Origin: Hyalella azteca
Taxonomy: Eukaryota; Arthropoda; Malacostraca; Amphipoda; Hyalellidae
Length of the DNA: 64,000 nt
Reading direction: 5' to 3'
NCBI RefSeq assembly: GCF_000764305.2
Contig: NW_025943958.1
Span: 62,001 to 126,000, forward strand
Shown here: piece by piece, positions 22,651-33,108 of the stretch
How positions within the stretch are numbered: position 1 is the first letter of the stretch
Layout: each line of letters begins with the position of its first letter
Notes under the pieces: model-generated
Seen by the model: the letters and a program-made list of their open reading frames with translations, nothing else
What the model was told of the DNA's origin: nothing
The model's database searches: none
Program-made: the position numbers and the translations under genes

Positions 22651-23403
22651 AGTTAAAAATAGCCCGGGAAAGGCAGCAACCGCACAGGGGCTGTTCACTG
22701 ACACAGCGTCACTAGACGAGCAATTGTCGGCGTAGCTACCACCAAATGCGACAAAAAAATGTATTTCTACGTCAATATATTTTACGTTTTTTTTGTATAC
22801 GTCAACCAAGCGCTACAAAAATATGTATTTTCGTCTCTAACACGGGCTTATATTCAACCACACGTTTCAAGCACACGCTAATTTTCTACCAGGAATGGTT
22901 CATTGGGTTATGCTTATTAAATCATTATACTTCGCAGACGTACATTGATAAAAGTTGGCACGAATAAAAAGTACACGTGACGAAGACTAACACAAATAAG
23001 GAACACATGGCACGAAAACCAATACTTAGGGTATATTACAGACTATACAGGCCAGAAATGAACTACACGAAAAAATGTTCAAAATTTACACCTAGACTGA
23101 GAAGTTAATAATAGAAAAAATAAAGAATTTTCACTCATAGATTTGTTCAAAATGTAAGTACAGAAGCAAGAATATCTCTTTTATTGATCACAGTATTACT
23201 ACAATGTTACATGTCTACCAATAAATGTGTACCATCTGCATATGCATGTGTAGTGTGTTTATCGATACGACCTTGTGTAGAACATACAGCAGCGAATATT
23301 AGCGTATCTGAACAACGTAGGGTAGCAACGCTAAAAATATTCGCATGTATAAAGCGTAACGGCCGTGACCGTGACAGCTGTAGTGGACGTGCATGCTGTA
23401 CTG
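22651..23403. other. No recognisable feature
   Basis: AT-rich with only short frames, including 89 codons at 23184-23453 that run into the following repeat. Confidence 0.55.
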
Positions 23404-23970
23404 AGCAGCTGTATTATGCAGCTGTATTATGCTGCTACCAAATGCAGCTGTAAAATGCTGCTACTAAATGCAGCTGTATTATGCTGCTACCAAATGCAGC
23501 TGTAAAATGCTGCTACTAAATGCAGCTGTATTATGCTGCTACCAAATGCAGCTGTAAAATGCTGCTACTAAATGCAGCTGTATTATGCTGCTACCAAATG
23601 CAGCTGTAAAATGCTGCTACTAAATGCAGCTGTATTATGCTGCTACCAAATGCAGCTGTAAAATGCTGCTACTAAATGCAGCTGTATTATGCTGCTACCA
23701 AATGCAGCTGTAAAATGCTACCATTAAACTCAGCAGTAAAATGCTGCTACCAAATGCAGCGGGAAAATGCTACCATTAAACTCAGCAGTAAAATGCTGCT
23801 ACCAAATGCAGCGGGAAAATGCTACCATTAAACTCAGCAGTAAAATGCTGCTACCAAATGCAGCGGGAAAATGCTACCATTAAACTCAGCAGTAAAATGC
23901 TGCTACCAGATGCTGCAGGAAAATGCTACCATTAAACTCAGCAGTAAAATGCTGCTACTAAATGCAGCAG
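23404..23970. repeat. 26-bp minisatellite organised as two 52-bp higher-order arrays
   Basis: The first part alternates two 26-mers, ATGCAGCTGTATTATGCTGC plus TACCAA and ATGCAGCTGTAAAATGCTGC plus TACTAA, in strict AB order. From about 23718 a different 52-bp unit takes over: ATGCTACCATTAAACTCAGC, AGTAAAATGCTGCTACCAAA, TGCAGCGGGAAA. GCAGC and GCTGC within units are complementary and can form small hairpins. Confidence 0.95.
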
Positions 23971-24167
23971 CAAGAGTGGCGCAACAAAGAGATCGTAGCA
24001 CGGAATTTCCTTCCTCAGCGAAGCGACACGCGTTATCCTTGTGCTTCGAGACATTGTGGTAAGTAAGCAAAATGAATTCAAATTATTCTTCATTCAAATG
24101 CACACGATGCTCAACATCTTGTACAGTTCCGATCACGTTACCGATGTCCAAGTTTACGCAACCGAGG

Positions 24168-24320
24168 TGCCGTACTGTTAAATATACTTACGAGTTCATA
24201 ACTCCGTCAGCCAATAACTGGCAGCTTTTCAAACTAAACCCACCAATCATAGATGAGCAATTGGCCGGTAGGTCTTCTTATAGTCCGCTACCTGTACCTA
24301 GGCCGCTAAGTCTACGGCCC
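24168..24320 (+). mobile_element. FamC-related diverged element
   Basis: Shares with FamC the order: TTACGAGTTCATAACTCCGTC, AGCCAATAACTGGCAGC (compare AGCCAATCATTGACGGC), CCCACCAATCATAGATGAG, and a GGCCGCTAAGT segment also seen in the relatives at 37335 and 46987. It lies only 35 bp from a good FamC copy. (First motif: TTACGAGTTCATAACTCC.). Confidence 0.55.
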
Positions 24321-24354
24321 AAATGACAGAAATTCCTCTGCAAGGCGCGTTGAT

Positions 24355-24507
24355 CTGGGTCCATACTTAAAAAAAAAAGTTAAGAGATCGCAAGTTCATC
24401 AGCCAATCATTGACGGCCTTTCGAGCAAAATCCACCAATCATATAGACAAGAAAATAGAGCGTAAGTACTTACGTTCACTTAGCGAGTTTTGAAAGTATG
24501 GTCCCTG
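24355..24507 (+). mobile_element. FamC element, copy 2
   Basis: CTGGGTCCATACTT at the left, TTTTGAAAGTATGGTCCCTG at the right, both CCAATCA boxes, and the CGTAAGTACTTACG palindrome intact. The region from AAAATAGAGCG to GAAAGTATG looks identical to copies 1 and 3. Confidence 0.88.
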
Positions 24508-24762
24508 TACCGGGCGCCGAGCTACACGATAAGGCGCCAAGAAAGCATGAAGCTGCATGCATAGTGTTGGGCTAATTATATGGGGCTGATTTATTCTAGT
24601 TCCATCATACTCTCAAAAAATAAATACATTATGTTATGCAAATTAATGAATGATGCGACACACTTTCTGCACGCTGCACTGAAGTGTGCACTGCACGCGA
24701 ATAAGTCATAGTCTCACTCATTGCTCTGAGTAACATAAGATCTACAGTATTAGGCTTATTAA

Positions 24763-24977
24763 TACACTGTTAGAAAAATTACCGTTTACGGTATTACCGG
24801 CGTTTCAGTGGCCGGTCGGCACGTAAAAAGAAACACCGAGTTGCCGTTTTTATTCTAATTCAACACTAAAAATCCGTAAAACATCTGATAAAAACGGCGA
24901 AACAGTTTATTTTCACGTGTCGACCGGCCACTAGAACGCCGGTGGACCGTTTTTTCACCGTTTTTTCTAACAGTATA
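24763..24977 (+). mobile_element. FamA palindromic element, copy 3
   Basis: TACACTGTTAGAAAAATTAC at the left, CCGTTTTTTCTAACAGTATA at the right, with the long complementary arms (GGCCGGTCGGCACGT and CACGTGTCGACCGGCC). TA flanks both ends. Same orientation as copy 1. Confidence 0.88.
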
Positions 24978-25043
24978 GCATTCGGCGGATTTTTTAATTG
25001 CCATCATAACTTTCAGAGTTTGCTCGTCATTTCACCTCACAGC

Positions 25044-25115
25044 TTGGATATTAGTAGGGATATTAGTCATTAATAGTAGGCGTATTAGTCATCTTAAGCA
25101 GGGATATTACTCATC
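25044..25115. repeat. Degenerate 28-bp repeat, about 2.5 units
   Basis: GGATATTAGTCATTAATAGT, GCGTATTAGTCATCTTAAGC and GGATATTACTCATC are successive imperfect units. Confidence 0.7.
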
Positions 25116-25293
25116 AGAGGAGAGCTTGCGGCGCCGTGGCGAAATTTCCTCTCCATTGTAGACTTCTTTAATTATAAAATATATTTAAATTGATGGAGCT
25201 GGTCTCCGAGAAGTTGAGAATGAAATATGATGAATTTACATCGCTTTCGAAGTCCTTGGCAATTTGTTGTTTTGAGCAAACAAATTACTGCTC

Positions 25294-25475
25294 AAGTAAC
25301 TGCTGGGACCCTCACAAGCAAGTAACTGCTGGGATCCTCACAAGCAAGTAACTGCTGGGACCCTCACAAGCAAGTAACTGCTGGGACACTCACAAGCAAG
25401 TAACTGCTGGGACCTTCACAAGCAAGTAACTGCTGGGACCCTCACAAGCAAGTAAATGCTAAGACCCTCACAAAC
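25294..25475. repeat. 26-bp minisatellite, 7 units
   Basis: Unit AAGTAACTGCTGGGACCCTC plus ACAAGC. Six units are near identical (single changes such as GATCC, GACAC, GACCTT); the last has AAATGCTAAG. Confidence 0.95.
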
Positions 25476-25597
25476 ATCAGTTGGCAGCTCGAGGCTAACC
25501 AAGAGCAACGCCACCGCCATCGATGACCCTTAACTTCTCACGCGCTTGGCCTGGAAAACTGCAATAACTTTCGCTACAATTTCCGCTGATCTGGATG

Positions 25598-25830
25598 ACT
25601 CGAAGCGACCAAAACGCCGTAACGGACGAATGCAGTGGTGCCTTCATGGCAATATAAAGCCCGAGCGTTTGCTGCAGTGTGATTTACTCAAAATGATGAA
25701 AATGCCGTAACTGGACGAATGTATTGGCTTTTTATGGCAATAAAGGCCGAAAGTTTACTGCAGTGTGATTTACTCGAAACGATGAAAACGCCGTATACTG
25801 GACGAATGTAATAGCGTTTTGATGATGATT
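25598..25830. repeat. 87-bp degenerate repeat, 2.6 units
   Basis: Units start near 25598, 25686 and 25772 with ACTCRAARCGA-like sequence, then AAAACGCCGTAACGGACGAATG-type (AACGCCGTA and GGACGAATG), a GGCAATA-AAGCCCGA segment and GCTGCAGTGTGATTTACTC. Confidence 0.8.
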
Positions 25831-26376
25831 TAGGTGTGATTATTACTGCGGTGCGATAGACTCAACGTTCTTATAACGACCTTGCAATTAAGGAACGCTT
25901 GTCCAGAGTGCAGAAACCAGAAGTAAAGCGCTGTGAACTCATCGTCTTTCTAAGCGCCACGTCTATTAGCTGAGATAATTTAGTGATTGTTGAACAGAAA
26001 CACAACTTGAAAAATATGTCGATTCATGAATGAATAACAATCAAAAGGAGGAAACTAGGTGATTTTGTGTTAATTTAATGAAAAACAAACCAAGATGTGA
26101 AACATGAAACTTGCGGGAGTTTACTAACAATATTGCATGCGTAGATGAATTAATTTCAGATACAAGCCTTTTATTTGAAGGTGGGATTATTGTTCAATTT
26201 AATCCACCTGCGTGAAGTTGAGCGCAAACTGAATATAGTTTCGTCAATTAAATTAAAATTTATCTGGCAAAAAGTTATTAAAGTTTTTAGATGTGATATC
26301 GATACGATTATTTAATTGGCCACAAATGAGCCTTCATGTCTTTGGTAATTGGAGTAATATTGGAGTAATATCATAG
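25831..26376. other. No recognisable feature
   Basis: AT-rich, unique by eye. Confidence 0.55.
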
Positions 26377-26712
26377 ATTCTACCCTCTTGAATTCTATAA
26401 CTTTGACACCAGAGATCCACATTTCCATAACTGACCTGGTGAATCAAATCATGAAATGTGACTTCTAATAAATTCTGAACGGTTCTGCTACGGTGGGAAA
26501 CTACGGAGGCGAAGCTTATAGGAGGAGCAATTGAGTAAAAATAGACAATATCTTGTATTCTACCCTCTTAAATTCTGTAACTTTGACACCAGAGATCCAC
26601 ATTTCCATAACTGGCCTGGTGGATCAAATCATGAAATGCGACTGATGGTAAATTCTGAACGGTTCTGCTACGGTGGGAAAAGCGAGGCGAAGTTTAGGAG
26701 GAGCAAATAAAG
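26377..26712. repeat. 180-bp direct duplication
   Basis: ATTCTACCCTCTT starts copies at 26377 and 26557. Shared landmarks are AACTTTGACACCAGAGATCC, ACATTTCCATAACTG, GATCAAATCATGAAATG and TTCTGAACGGTTCTGCTACG. Divergence is low (a few substitutions and a short gap), so the duplication is fairly recent. Confidence 0.93.
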
Positions 26713-26873
26713 CAAGATGACTTGCAAAAACGGAAGACTTTCTCGAAAGGGTGCTTGAAAGAAGGAAAGAAAGGAGGGTTGGGGAGAAGGCAGAAAGGCA
26801 CAATGGGAAACAGATACTGAAAACGCGTGAAAACGGTAAAAGAAAGTATATAGGCGACAAAAGTTTCACGGAA

Positions 26874-27110
26874 AAACAAACGAAGATTGTAATAAATTTA
26901 ACCATTAGTTATACAGTTCAAGGTCGGGAAAGGTAGCAACCGCAAAAACTTTGTTAAAACAAACGAAGATTGTAATAAATTTAACCATTATAGTATAGTT
27001 CAACGACGGGAAATGTAGCAACAGCAAAAACTTTGTTAAAACAAACGAAAATTGTAATAAATTTAACCATTAGTTATACAGTTCAAGGTCGGGAAAGGTA
27101 GCAACAGCAA
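26874..27110. repeat. 83-bp tandem repeat, 3 units
   Basis: AAACAAACGAARATTGTAAT starts units at 26874, 26957 and 27039. Each continues AAATTTAACCATTA, a TACAGTTCAAGGTCGGGAAA-like block and GTAGCAACAGCAAAAAC. Confidence 0.93.
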
Positions 27111-27233
27111 CAACTTTTGAAAAAGCGGCGACGATAATACTAGGAAAATAGAAACAAAAATGACCTGTGAAAGTGAAAAACACGGAAACCTGAACGAATG
27201 AAACGCGACAAGAAAAAAGGACTCAAGTGTTAA

Positions 27234-27555
27234 TTAGACGAAGCACAGGTGAAGGTTGAGCTGCATCCGCTCGACACAATTACAGCCGAGCAATGGAAGC
27301 CGGAAGAAGATACATTTTGAAGATTTTTGAAGAAGATACATTTGAAGATACATTTTGACGGTTGTCTCACTGAACTTAATGAAAAAATGTCCCGTAAAGT
27401 CTACACCGACATTCTCGAAAGGTTTAATTACATTTACTTTATCTTTGTGAAAATCAGTAGGTTTAGGATATAGATATGCTAACGCATTGAATTTAGCACA
27501 AATGCAGCATTGCTTGATCACTGTCTTTATTTTGGGTCGCGCTGAAGGATGGGGG
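27234..27555 (-). pseudogene. BEL/Pao-type retrotransposon integrase fragment
   Basis: On the minus strand an open frame of at least 95 codons (from a GTG at 27521, open upstream to about 27563) carries the integrase core start: the CxxC half of the H2C2 zinc finger (KQCCICAKF), a tyrosine-proline linker (YLYPKP), PFENVGVDFTG with the first catalytic Asp of D,D-E, then HFFIKFSETTVKMYL. This spacing is characteristic of BEL/Pao integrases (family knowledge). The His pair, second Asp and Glu are absent. After VKMYL the match stops at a short tandem duplication of GAAGATACATTT (27306-27357). No LTR, reverse transcriptase or gag is seen nearby. It is a dead relic, abutted by a tandem repeat at 27566. 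Confidence 0.72.
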
Positions 27556-27565
27556 AGGCCTTCGA

Positions 27566-27895
27566 AGCTATGTATGGGTCACTCAGTGTGATGTGGACAG
27601 CGCTACATAGACAATAACTCGATAACTTGAATAGTTAAATGATAAGGCAGTAATCAAGATTAGTGAATAGTTAATAAAAAATCTACGAAGCCAATATATG
27701 GGTTACTCACTTCTGATGTAGAAAGCGGTACATATATATAGACAATAACTCGATAACTTGAATAGTTAAATGATAAGGCAGTAATCAAGATTAGTGAATA
27801 GTTAATAAAAAACCTACGAAGCCAACATATGGGTCACTCACTTCTGATGTAGAAAGCGGTACATAGACAATAACTCGATAACTTGAATCACTAAT
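27566..27895. repeat. 124-131-bp tandem repeat, 2.6 units
   Basis: Units start near 27573, 27697 and 27828 with TATGGGTCACTCACTTCTGA, then AGACAATAACTCGATAACTT, GATAAGGCAGTAATCAAGAT and TTAATAAAAAACCTACGAAG. A TATATA insertion in the second unit gives the longer period. Confidence 0.93.
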
Positions 27896-28845
27896 AACTA
27901 GCGAGGAATGAGTAAAAGTGAATTATTCATGAACTTTTGAGGCCAAAACTGGCACGAATGTGGCATCATAAATTATTGGCTCACGCAATGCCGAAACTGG
28001 CGCAGATGTGGCATCATTTCGGCATCGTTTTGTCAACGACAGGGAACAGAGAAATCGCTCCAATTAAGCCGCCAGATTTTCTAACAAAATAATACGCTTT
28101 TGTACATTCGTAAACTAAAGACAATATGATTCGTTGTCATGTCTATCGAATTCCGATTTCAGAGCAGGACCTTTGTTCTTGACTATATTTCTATCATCAG
28201 AAATAAAATTGTGAATTTATAAAGTAGTCATGGCAATCAAAAATGAAGGACATCATATATACATGATCTTTGGATTAATTACAGAGGCCATGTCCTTGAA
28301 TAAACAAAAAACAGCTCCCACATTAATTTCTGGTTATTATTTCCTCTCTTTCAAGAAGCCATAATTGCGTTGGTAGAGAACAATGTTCGTTATAGTTCAT
28401 AAAATCCGCACGCGTAGAAGCCTCCAGTCAAGGATTTAATGAAGAAACTTTACACAAATACTGAATAGCATCGTTCACAAAGAACGCTATTGATCTATAA
28501 AACAAAGCAAGGCGAGATTCAGTATATTTTATATTATTAAAAAATCATACACTTCACGGGGGAAAATTCAATAGACGAGATCTAAAAAATTGAAACCTCA
28601 CCGCAACCTGAGATGTTTTCATTAATAGCAACCAAATCCAAATTCGGATCAGCGGTCGTCTGGGGGAAAGTGATGAGTAAATAATAATAGGAAACTCATT
28701 TAATTGCGCTCGATTATACACACAATAATAGCCGAGAAAGCGTGTAATTCTCGTGGCAACCGCGAACAATGAAGCCGTTCGTCGCGGTGTCGCCGGCCTC
28801 GCCAAACGAGTCCCGGAGTCCGTATATGAAATTCAAACCAAAAAC
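27896..28845. other. No clear feature
   Basis: A small inexact repeat of GGCRCARATGTGGCATCAT occurs at 27950-28015. The rest is AT-rich and unique. Confidence 0.55.
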
Positions 28846-29000
28846 TGTCCTTGGCGTGTACTTTCCAAAAAAGTTACGATATCGTAAGTTCATCAGCCAA
28901 TCACTGACGGCCTTTCGAGCAAAATCCACCAATCATAAACAAGAAAATAGAGCGTAAGTACTTACGTTCACTTAGCGAGTTTTGAAAGTATGGTCCCTGT
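28846..29000 (+). mobile_element. FamC element, copy 3
   Basis: The left end is decayed (CTGTCCTTGGCGTGTACTTT), but GTTCATCAGCCAATCACTGA, AAATCCACCAATCATAAACA, the CGTAAGTACTTACG palindrome and right end TTTTGAAAGTATGGTCCCTG are intact. Confidence 0.85.
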
Positions 29001-29012
29001 GATCAGAAAGCG

Positions 29013-29097
29013 TTCAACGCGGTTTCAGGAACAAAACAAAAAAAATGTTAGTGATATTCAACGCGGTTTCAACAACAAAAAAAAAGTCAGTGATATT
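29013..29097. repeat. 44-bp direct repeat, 2 units
   Basis: TTCAACGCGGTTTCARSAAC starts both units (29013 and 29057), followed by an A-rich run and GTYAGTGATATT. Confidence 0.88.
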
Positions 29098-29390
29098 AAA
29101 ACCACGTGAACATAGCGATTAACTCGTCACTCGTCAGGCAACAGTTCACTTAACGTGGTGCATTTGTCCAGCTGATTCTAGCAAAAAAAGCAAACCGTTA
29201 AATGAAAGGGAATGTGAGAAAAAGTATGCGTGGACAAGCGGTAGAATGCGGCAAAAACTTAGTCGAAGATAGGGTATAAAAAAAGGACGCAAACAATAAA
29301 ATTTGCTCATCTGTTTTCAATCTTAGCTGATTTTTGCGTTAGAGAAATGATTGAACATTCTATTACAACAGTCACACAATCCACTGTTGC

Positions 29391-29567
29391 GAATTTTACA
29401 TCAATAACGAGAAAAATTCACGCAATATATGGACGATAAAAAAAACGCAGCGGCTCAGGAGAAAATTCCACGGTTAAGAATTTTACATCAATAAGTAACG
29501 AGAAAAATTCACACAATATATGGACGATAAAGAAAAAGTAGCGGCTCAGGAGAAAATCCGTGACGTT
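29391..29567. repeat. 87-bp direct repeat, 2 units
   Basis: GAATTTTACATCAATAA starts units at 29391 and 29478, followed by CGAGAAAAATTCACRCAATA, TATGGACGATAAA and GCGGCTCAGGAGAAAAT. Confidence 0.92.
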
Positions 29568-29685
29568 GCAAAATGTAACGAAATAAACAAGAGGAAGCAA
29601 CGGATCACCTGGTGACGCACGGTAATTAAGGGAGCGTGACTCGGGATCACAATTAAGCTTTCACTTGATCTTTAATCGCATCCCT

Positions 29686-29823
29686 GTGAAAATTTACAGA
29701 CGCGGCAGCTTCTGATTTGGAGTACCAGAAGCTGGGGCGACTCTAAATTTTATTACAGTGAAAATTTACAGACGCGGCAGCTTCTGATTTGGAGTACCAG
29801 AAGCTGGGGCGACTCTAAATTTT
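29686..29823. repeat. 72-bp direct repeat, each unit with a 9-bp perfect stem
   Basis: GTGAAAATTTACAGACGCGG starts units at 29686 and 29758. Each contains CAGCTTCTG and its exact complement CAGAAGCTG around ATTTGGAGTAC (first stem 29706-29714 with 29726-29734). The units are nearly identical. Confidence 0.95.
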
Positions 29824-29989
29824 GTTAGGGATCACACACGCGGTTTCTGTGTTGACTTTCCTATAGGCTTGGCTTCCTGCCTTCCTTCCTATACCCTGGC
29901 GAGTCATCCGCGTATATATTTTTTCGCAAATATGTTTCGTTGCTCTACAACCTGCAGCGCTTTCTGACTTGTATTGTTTTCCGCCATGG

Positions 29990-30270
29990 GCCTTTCGTCG
30001 GTTTCGCTACTCTTCACATGCCTCTTCTTACTTAATTCCGCTGCGCTCCACTTGTCCATTCTTTGTTTGCGTTGCTATTCATATACATGCTTCTTTTTAT
30101 TTGTTACTCTCAACCTGTCTCTTCTTTATCTCCGTAGCTCTACACATTCCGCTTCTGGTTTCTGTTGCTCTCAACCTGTCACTTCTTGATTTCCTTCGTT
30201 CTTCACATGTCCTTTCTTATTTCTGTTGACCTCCACTCGCCTCTTCCTCGCTTCCGTCGCTTTTCACGTG
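29990..30270 (+). repeat. Pyrimidine-rich degenerate repeat tract
   Basis: Imperfect units built from TCTTCTT-TTTCCGTTGCTCT-CACCTGTCC-like pieces give strong C+T bias on the plus strand for about 280 bp. Three overlapping frames stay open (86, 71 and 76 codons) because stops are rare in such sequence. I do not read them as genes. Confidence 0.65.
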
Positions 30271-30416
30271 CAAGTAACACCATAAAGAAGCGCTGTGCCG
30301 GTAGACGTATCAAGTGCGACGGAACAGGTGCACGTAAAGCGTCCCGCGGCCGTTGCATTGCGATCGCCTCAAAGAAACTTTCACTGCAGCTCTGAAATGG
30401 CGGCGATGTTCACACT

Positions 30417-30505
30417 GAATCGAACTCAACGGCATCAACTAATAAACTAGGGCATCAAATGATGAACTAATCACTTACGGCATCAACTAATCAAAATCAC
30501 GTGAT
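30417..30505 (+). repeat. Dispersed element with 20-bp VNTR core, short allele-like copy
   Basis: CGAACTCAACGGCATCAACT opens it, about three copies of GGGCATCAACTGATGAACTA-like units follow, and AATCACTTACGGCATCAACT closes it. The same outer borders occur at 31919-32156 with many more core units. Confidence 0.85.
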
Positions 30506-30532
30506 AGGCACTACGAACAGAAGCGTTCAGAG

Positions 30533-30597
30533 GACTGCATTAGCAGTAGAGACTGCTAATGCAGTCTCTACGTGTTGGTTCGACACAAACCAACACG
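30533..30597. repeat. Cluster of overlapping perfect hairpins
   Basis: GACTGCATTAGCAGT (30533-30547) and ACTGCTAATGCAGTC (30552-30566) are exact 15-bp complements with a 4-nt AGAG loop. An alternative stem uses AGAGACTGC (30548-30556) with GCAGTCTCT (30561-30569). Immediately after, CGTGTTGGTT (30571-30580) pairs with AACCAACACG (30588-30597). No transposon ends were seen around it. Confidence 0.93.
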
Positions 30598-31602
30598 TTC
30601 ACTGGAATTTTGATAAATCTTGCAGATCGATTCAAGAAACTTGAAAATTCACCAATTCATCCTTTTATTTAAAAAAATTACACACAAAGACTAACTGCAG
30701 TTCTACAAATAATATATAAAATATTTTTCCGGTTACAATTTGGAGTGCAAGATTTGAATCTTAGGAACATTAAAATAGCAAGGCCAGAAAAAAACTAGCA
30801 TTTGAAGATAAAGAAAATAATAAACACATGATAAAACTCAGTTCGATACTAAGCCTCTTAGCGCATTTACTAAAATTACGGGAAATACGGTGCGCGTGCA
30901 GACATTGATTTAAACGTAAGAAATACGTTATTTTGCACGGTTGGAGGAGTCACATTGACATGGAGAACAGCGCAGAAAGGAAACAGGTTGCGCGAATGTC
31001 GATCGGCTGGCAGGGCGTGGACTTACGTAACGTCGTTTTAACGATGACGCAACAAATGACGGTCGCAACATGGCGTCGATTTATCATGACGAAACGTTCA
31101 TAATAATTACAGAGAAGCCTTTATGTGTCAGTTGCAGCAGATGCTTGCAAAAGTCGCTTTGATCTTTAATTGAATGCGATCATCAGGAAATGATGCATAA
31201 GGTCTAATTAAAAAAATTGAATCAGAAGAGAAAAATGTCACTAGGCTGGGTTGAAACTAGTGAACTAGGCTAGTTTGTAACGAATACTTTCTACATGAAG
31301 AGGCGATGATAATTGACAAAACATAAAAAACATGATCTGGTATGAGGCAATGCAAGTAGAATGGTATTTTCAAGTATTTTCAAGTTCTAGATTGTACCAA
31401 GTATTTAAAATCACGCGAACAAAATTCATGAATTTGAAAGTGTACCGTATTGAACTATAATTAAGTCACGAGACAAAAGCTCAGAAAATACATCACAGAA
31501 AAAAAATACCACACAAGTTGTGAGCAAAATGACAAATTACCAATAAAAAATGTGAAGGCACTGTATGAAAAACTTGGAAAAATACAAATTGAACAAGAAG
31601 CA
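30598..31602. other. No recognisable feature
   Basis: AT-rich, unique by eye, with no convincing open frame. Confidence 0.55.
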
Positions 31603-31671
31603 ATGCCATGGATATTAGGTATGCTATGCCATGGACATTAGGTATGCTATGCCATGGATATTAGGTACTAT
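31603..31671. repeat. 23-bp tandem repeat, 3 units
   Basis: ATGCCATGGATATTAGGTAT plus GCT, at 31603, 31626 and 31649, each with a CCATGG palindrome. Confidence 0.93.
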
Positions 31672-31918
31672 GCTAAATAAGAACAGAAAGAAGGAGCACA
31701 AGACAATAAGGCCAAAGAACAGCTGTGCCTGAACAAAGCCTGCCTGGCGAGGTTCACGGAACAACCGCCTGCAGAGAAAGTGGCAGGCGACGCACAGCTC
31801 TCTGAATGCCCGACAAGACCTGCGGTCACTTGCGGTCGCATGGTGGCATCTCATCAAAATTTCTTGCCACAATATGTCGCAAAAAGTGCTTTAAAATCAC
31901 AATGTTACCTCGATCTAC

Positions 31919-32156
31919 ATCGAACTCTACGGCATAAACTGATGAACTAGGGCATCAACTTATGAACTAGAGCATCAACAGGGCATCAACTTATGAACTA
32001 GGGCATCATCTGATGAACTATAGGGCATCAACTTATGAACTAGGGCATCAACTGATGAACTAGGGCATCAACTGATGAACTATAGGGCATCAACTGATGA
32101 ACTAGGGCATCAACTGATGAACTAATCACCTACGGCATCAACTGATCAACACTAAG
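31919..32156 (+). repeat. Dispersed element with 20-bp VNTR core, long copy
   Basis: Opens with ATCGAACTCTACGGCATAAA, holds about nine or ten GGGCATCAACTGATGAACTA units (some with TATAGGG or CTTATG variants), and closes with AATCACCTACGGCATCAACT. Same borders as 30417-30505, but the core has expanded. Confidence 0.92.
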
Positions 32157-32923
32157 TGATTAGTATCTACAATGGTATCGATTGAGAAGTTCGCAAATAG
32201 CAATATGGAAGGAATCTAGCTTAACGCAGAGTGGTATCACGGCAAATGTTCTTGGCAACATTGAAATAAATCGCATTAAAACAACCTATCAAAAGTTGTA
32301 CAGTACTCGTAGCAGCCAAGTTCTCCTCAGTAATTGCTGGGTTTAACTTGGAAAGCGTTCAGTGATAGGCTGCCGTAGTTACAACGCGAAATTTTTATTA
32401 CAGCTCCGCCTCAGGAAACAACATTTTTCCCATTACGTCTACAGTTAAAGATTACCAGGATCATATAGTATTTGAGGGACATGGGGGATAAACCCACATC
32501 CTCAATAAACAAATAATAATATGGTTTTTGAGGTGAACTGTAGAGAAAAATTCACATTTCAGAGCGCATGACGATTTTGTGCGGTGCACGATGACCGAAT
32601 CAAGCAACATTCCATGTTACTCAATGCAGATGGATAAACAGTCGACCAAAAAAAGAGGAGGAATCGCAGTCGACCTTTCAGTCGTCCGCCGCTGTTTTGA
32701 TCTCAAAAACACATGAGCAGAAAATTCCACAATCACAGAATAATTTTCATTCTGAATAGGATATTTTAGTACGTTGAGAGACAACCAAGAACGTAAATGT
32801 TAAATAAATTTCACAGCGAACTATTTGAGAGCAGCTTCGAAGTCACATACGCGACGTGTTAACTATAGCAAATATCACATTGATGCTCATTGCTATTGTC
32901 CACCACTGCAGGCAACAGCCATA
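32157..32923. other. No recognisable feature
   Basis: Unique by eye, AT-rich, with no long open frame. Confidence 0.55.
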
Positions 32924-33108
32924 GCGAATATAGACAAAAAATTCAGTCCTCCATATAGAGTAAATGAAGTACAAAAAACTAATATAATATATATAGACAA
33001 AAAACTAATAAAACAACAGCCATAGCTAATATAGACAAAAAACTAATATAATATAAAAACTAATATAGACAAAAACTCAGTGCTCCATATAGAGTACATG
33101 AAGTAACA
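32924..33108. repeat. Composite local duplication
   Basis: AACAGCCATAGCGAATATAG recurs as AACAGCCATAGCTAATATAG (about 91 bp apart). AGACAAAAAACTAATA occurs several times, and TCCATATAGAGTAMATGAAG twice, about 132 bp apart. Nested slippage rather than a clean array. Confidence 0.8.

Noticed and set aside
26377..26905. Gene-like frames of 93 and 61 codons near the 180-bp duplication
   Set aside because: The frames overlap on opposite strands, have low-complexity composition and no family motif.
30571..30597. tRNA T-arm (GGTTCGA-like sequence)
   Set aside because: GGTTCGACAC lies in a hairpin, but there is no acceptor, D or anticodon arm at the right distances.
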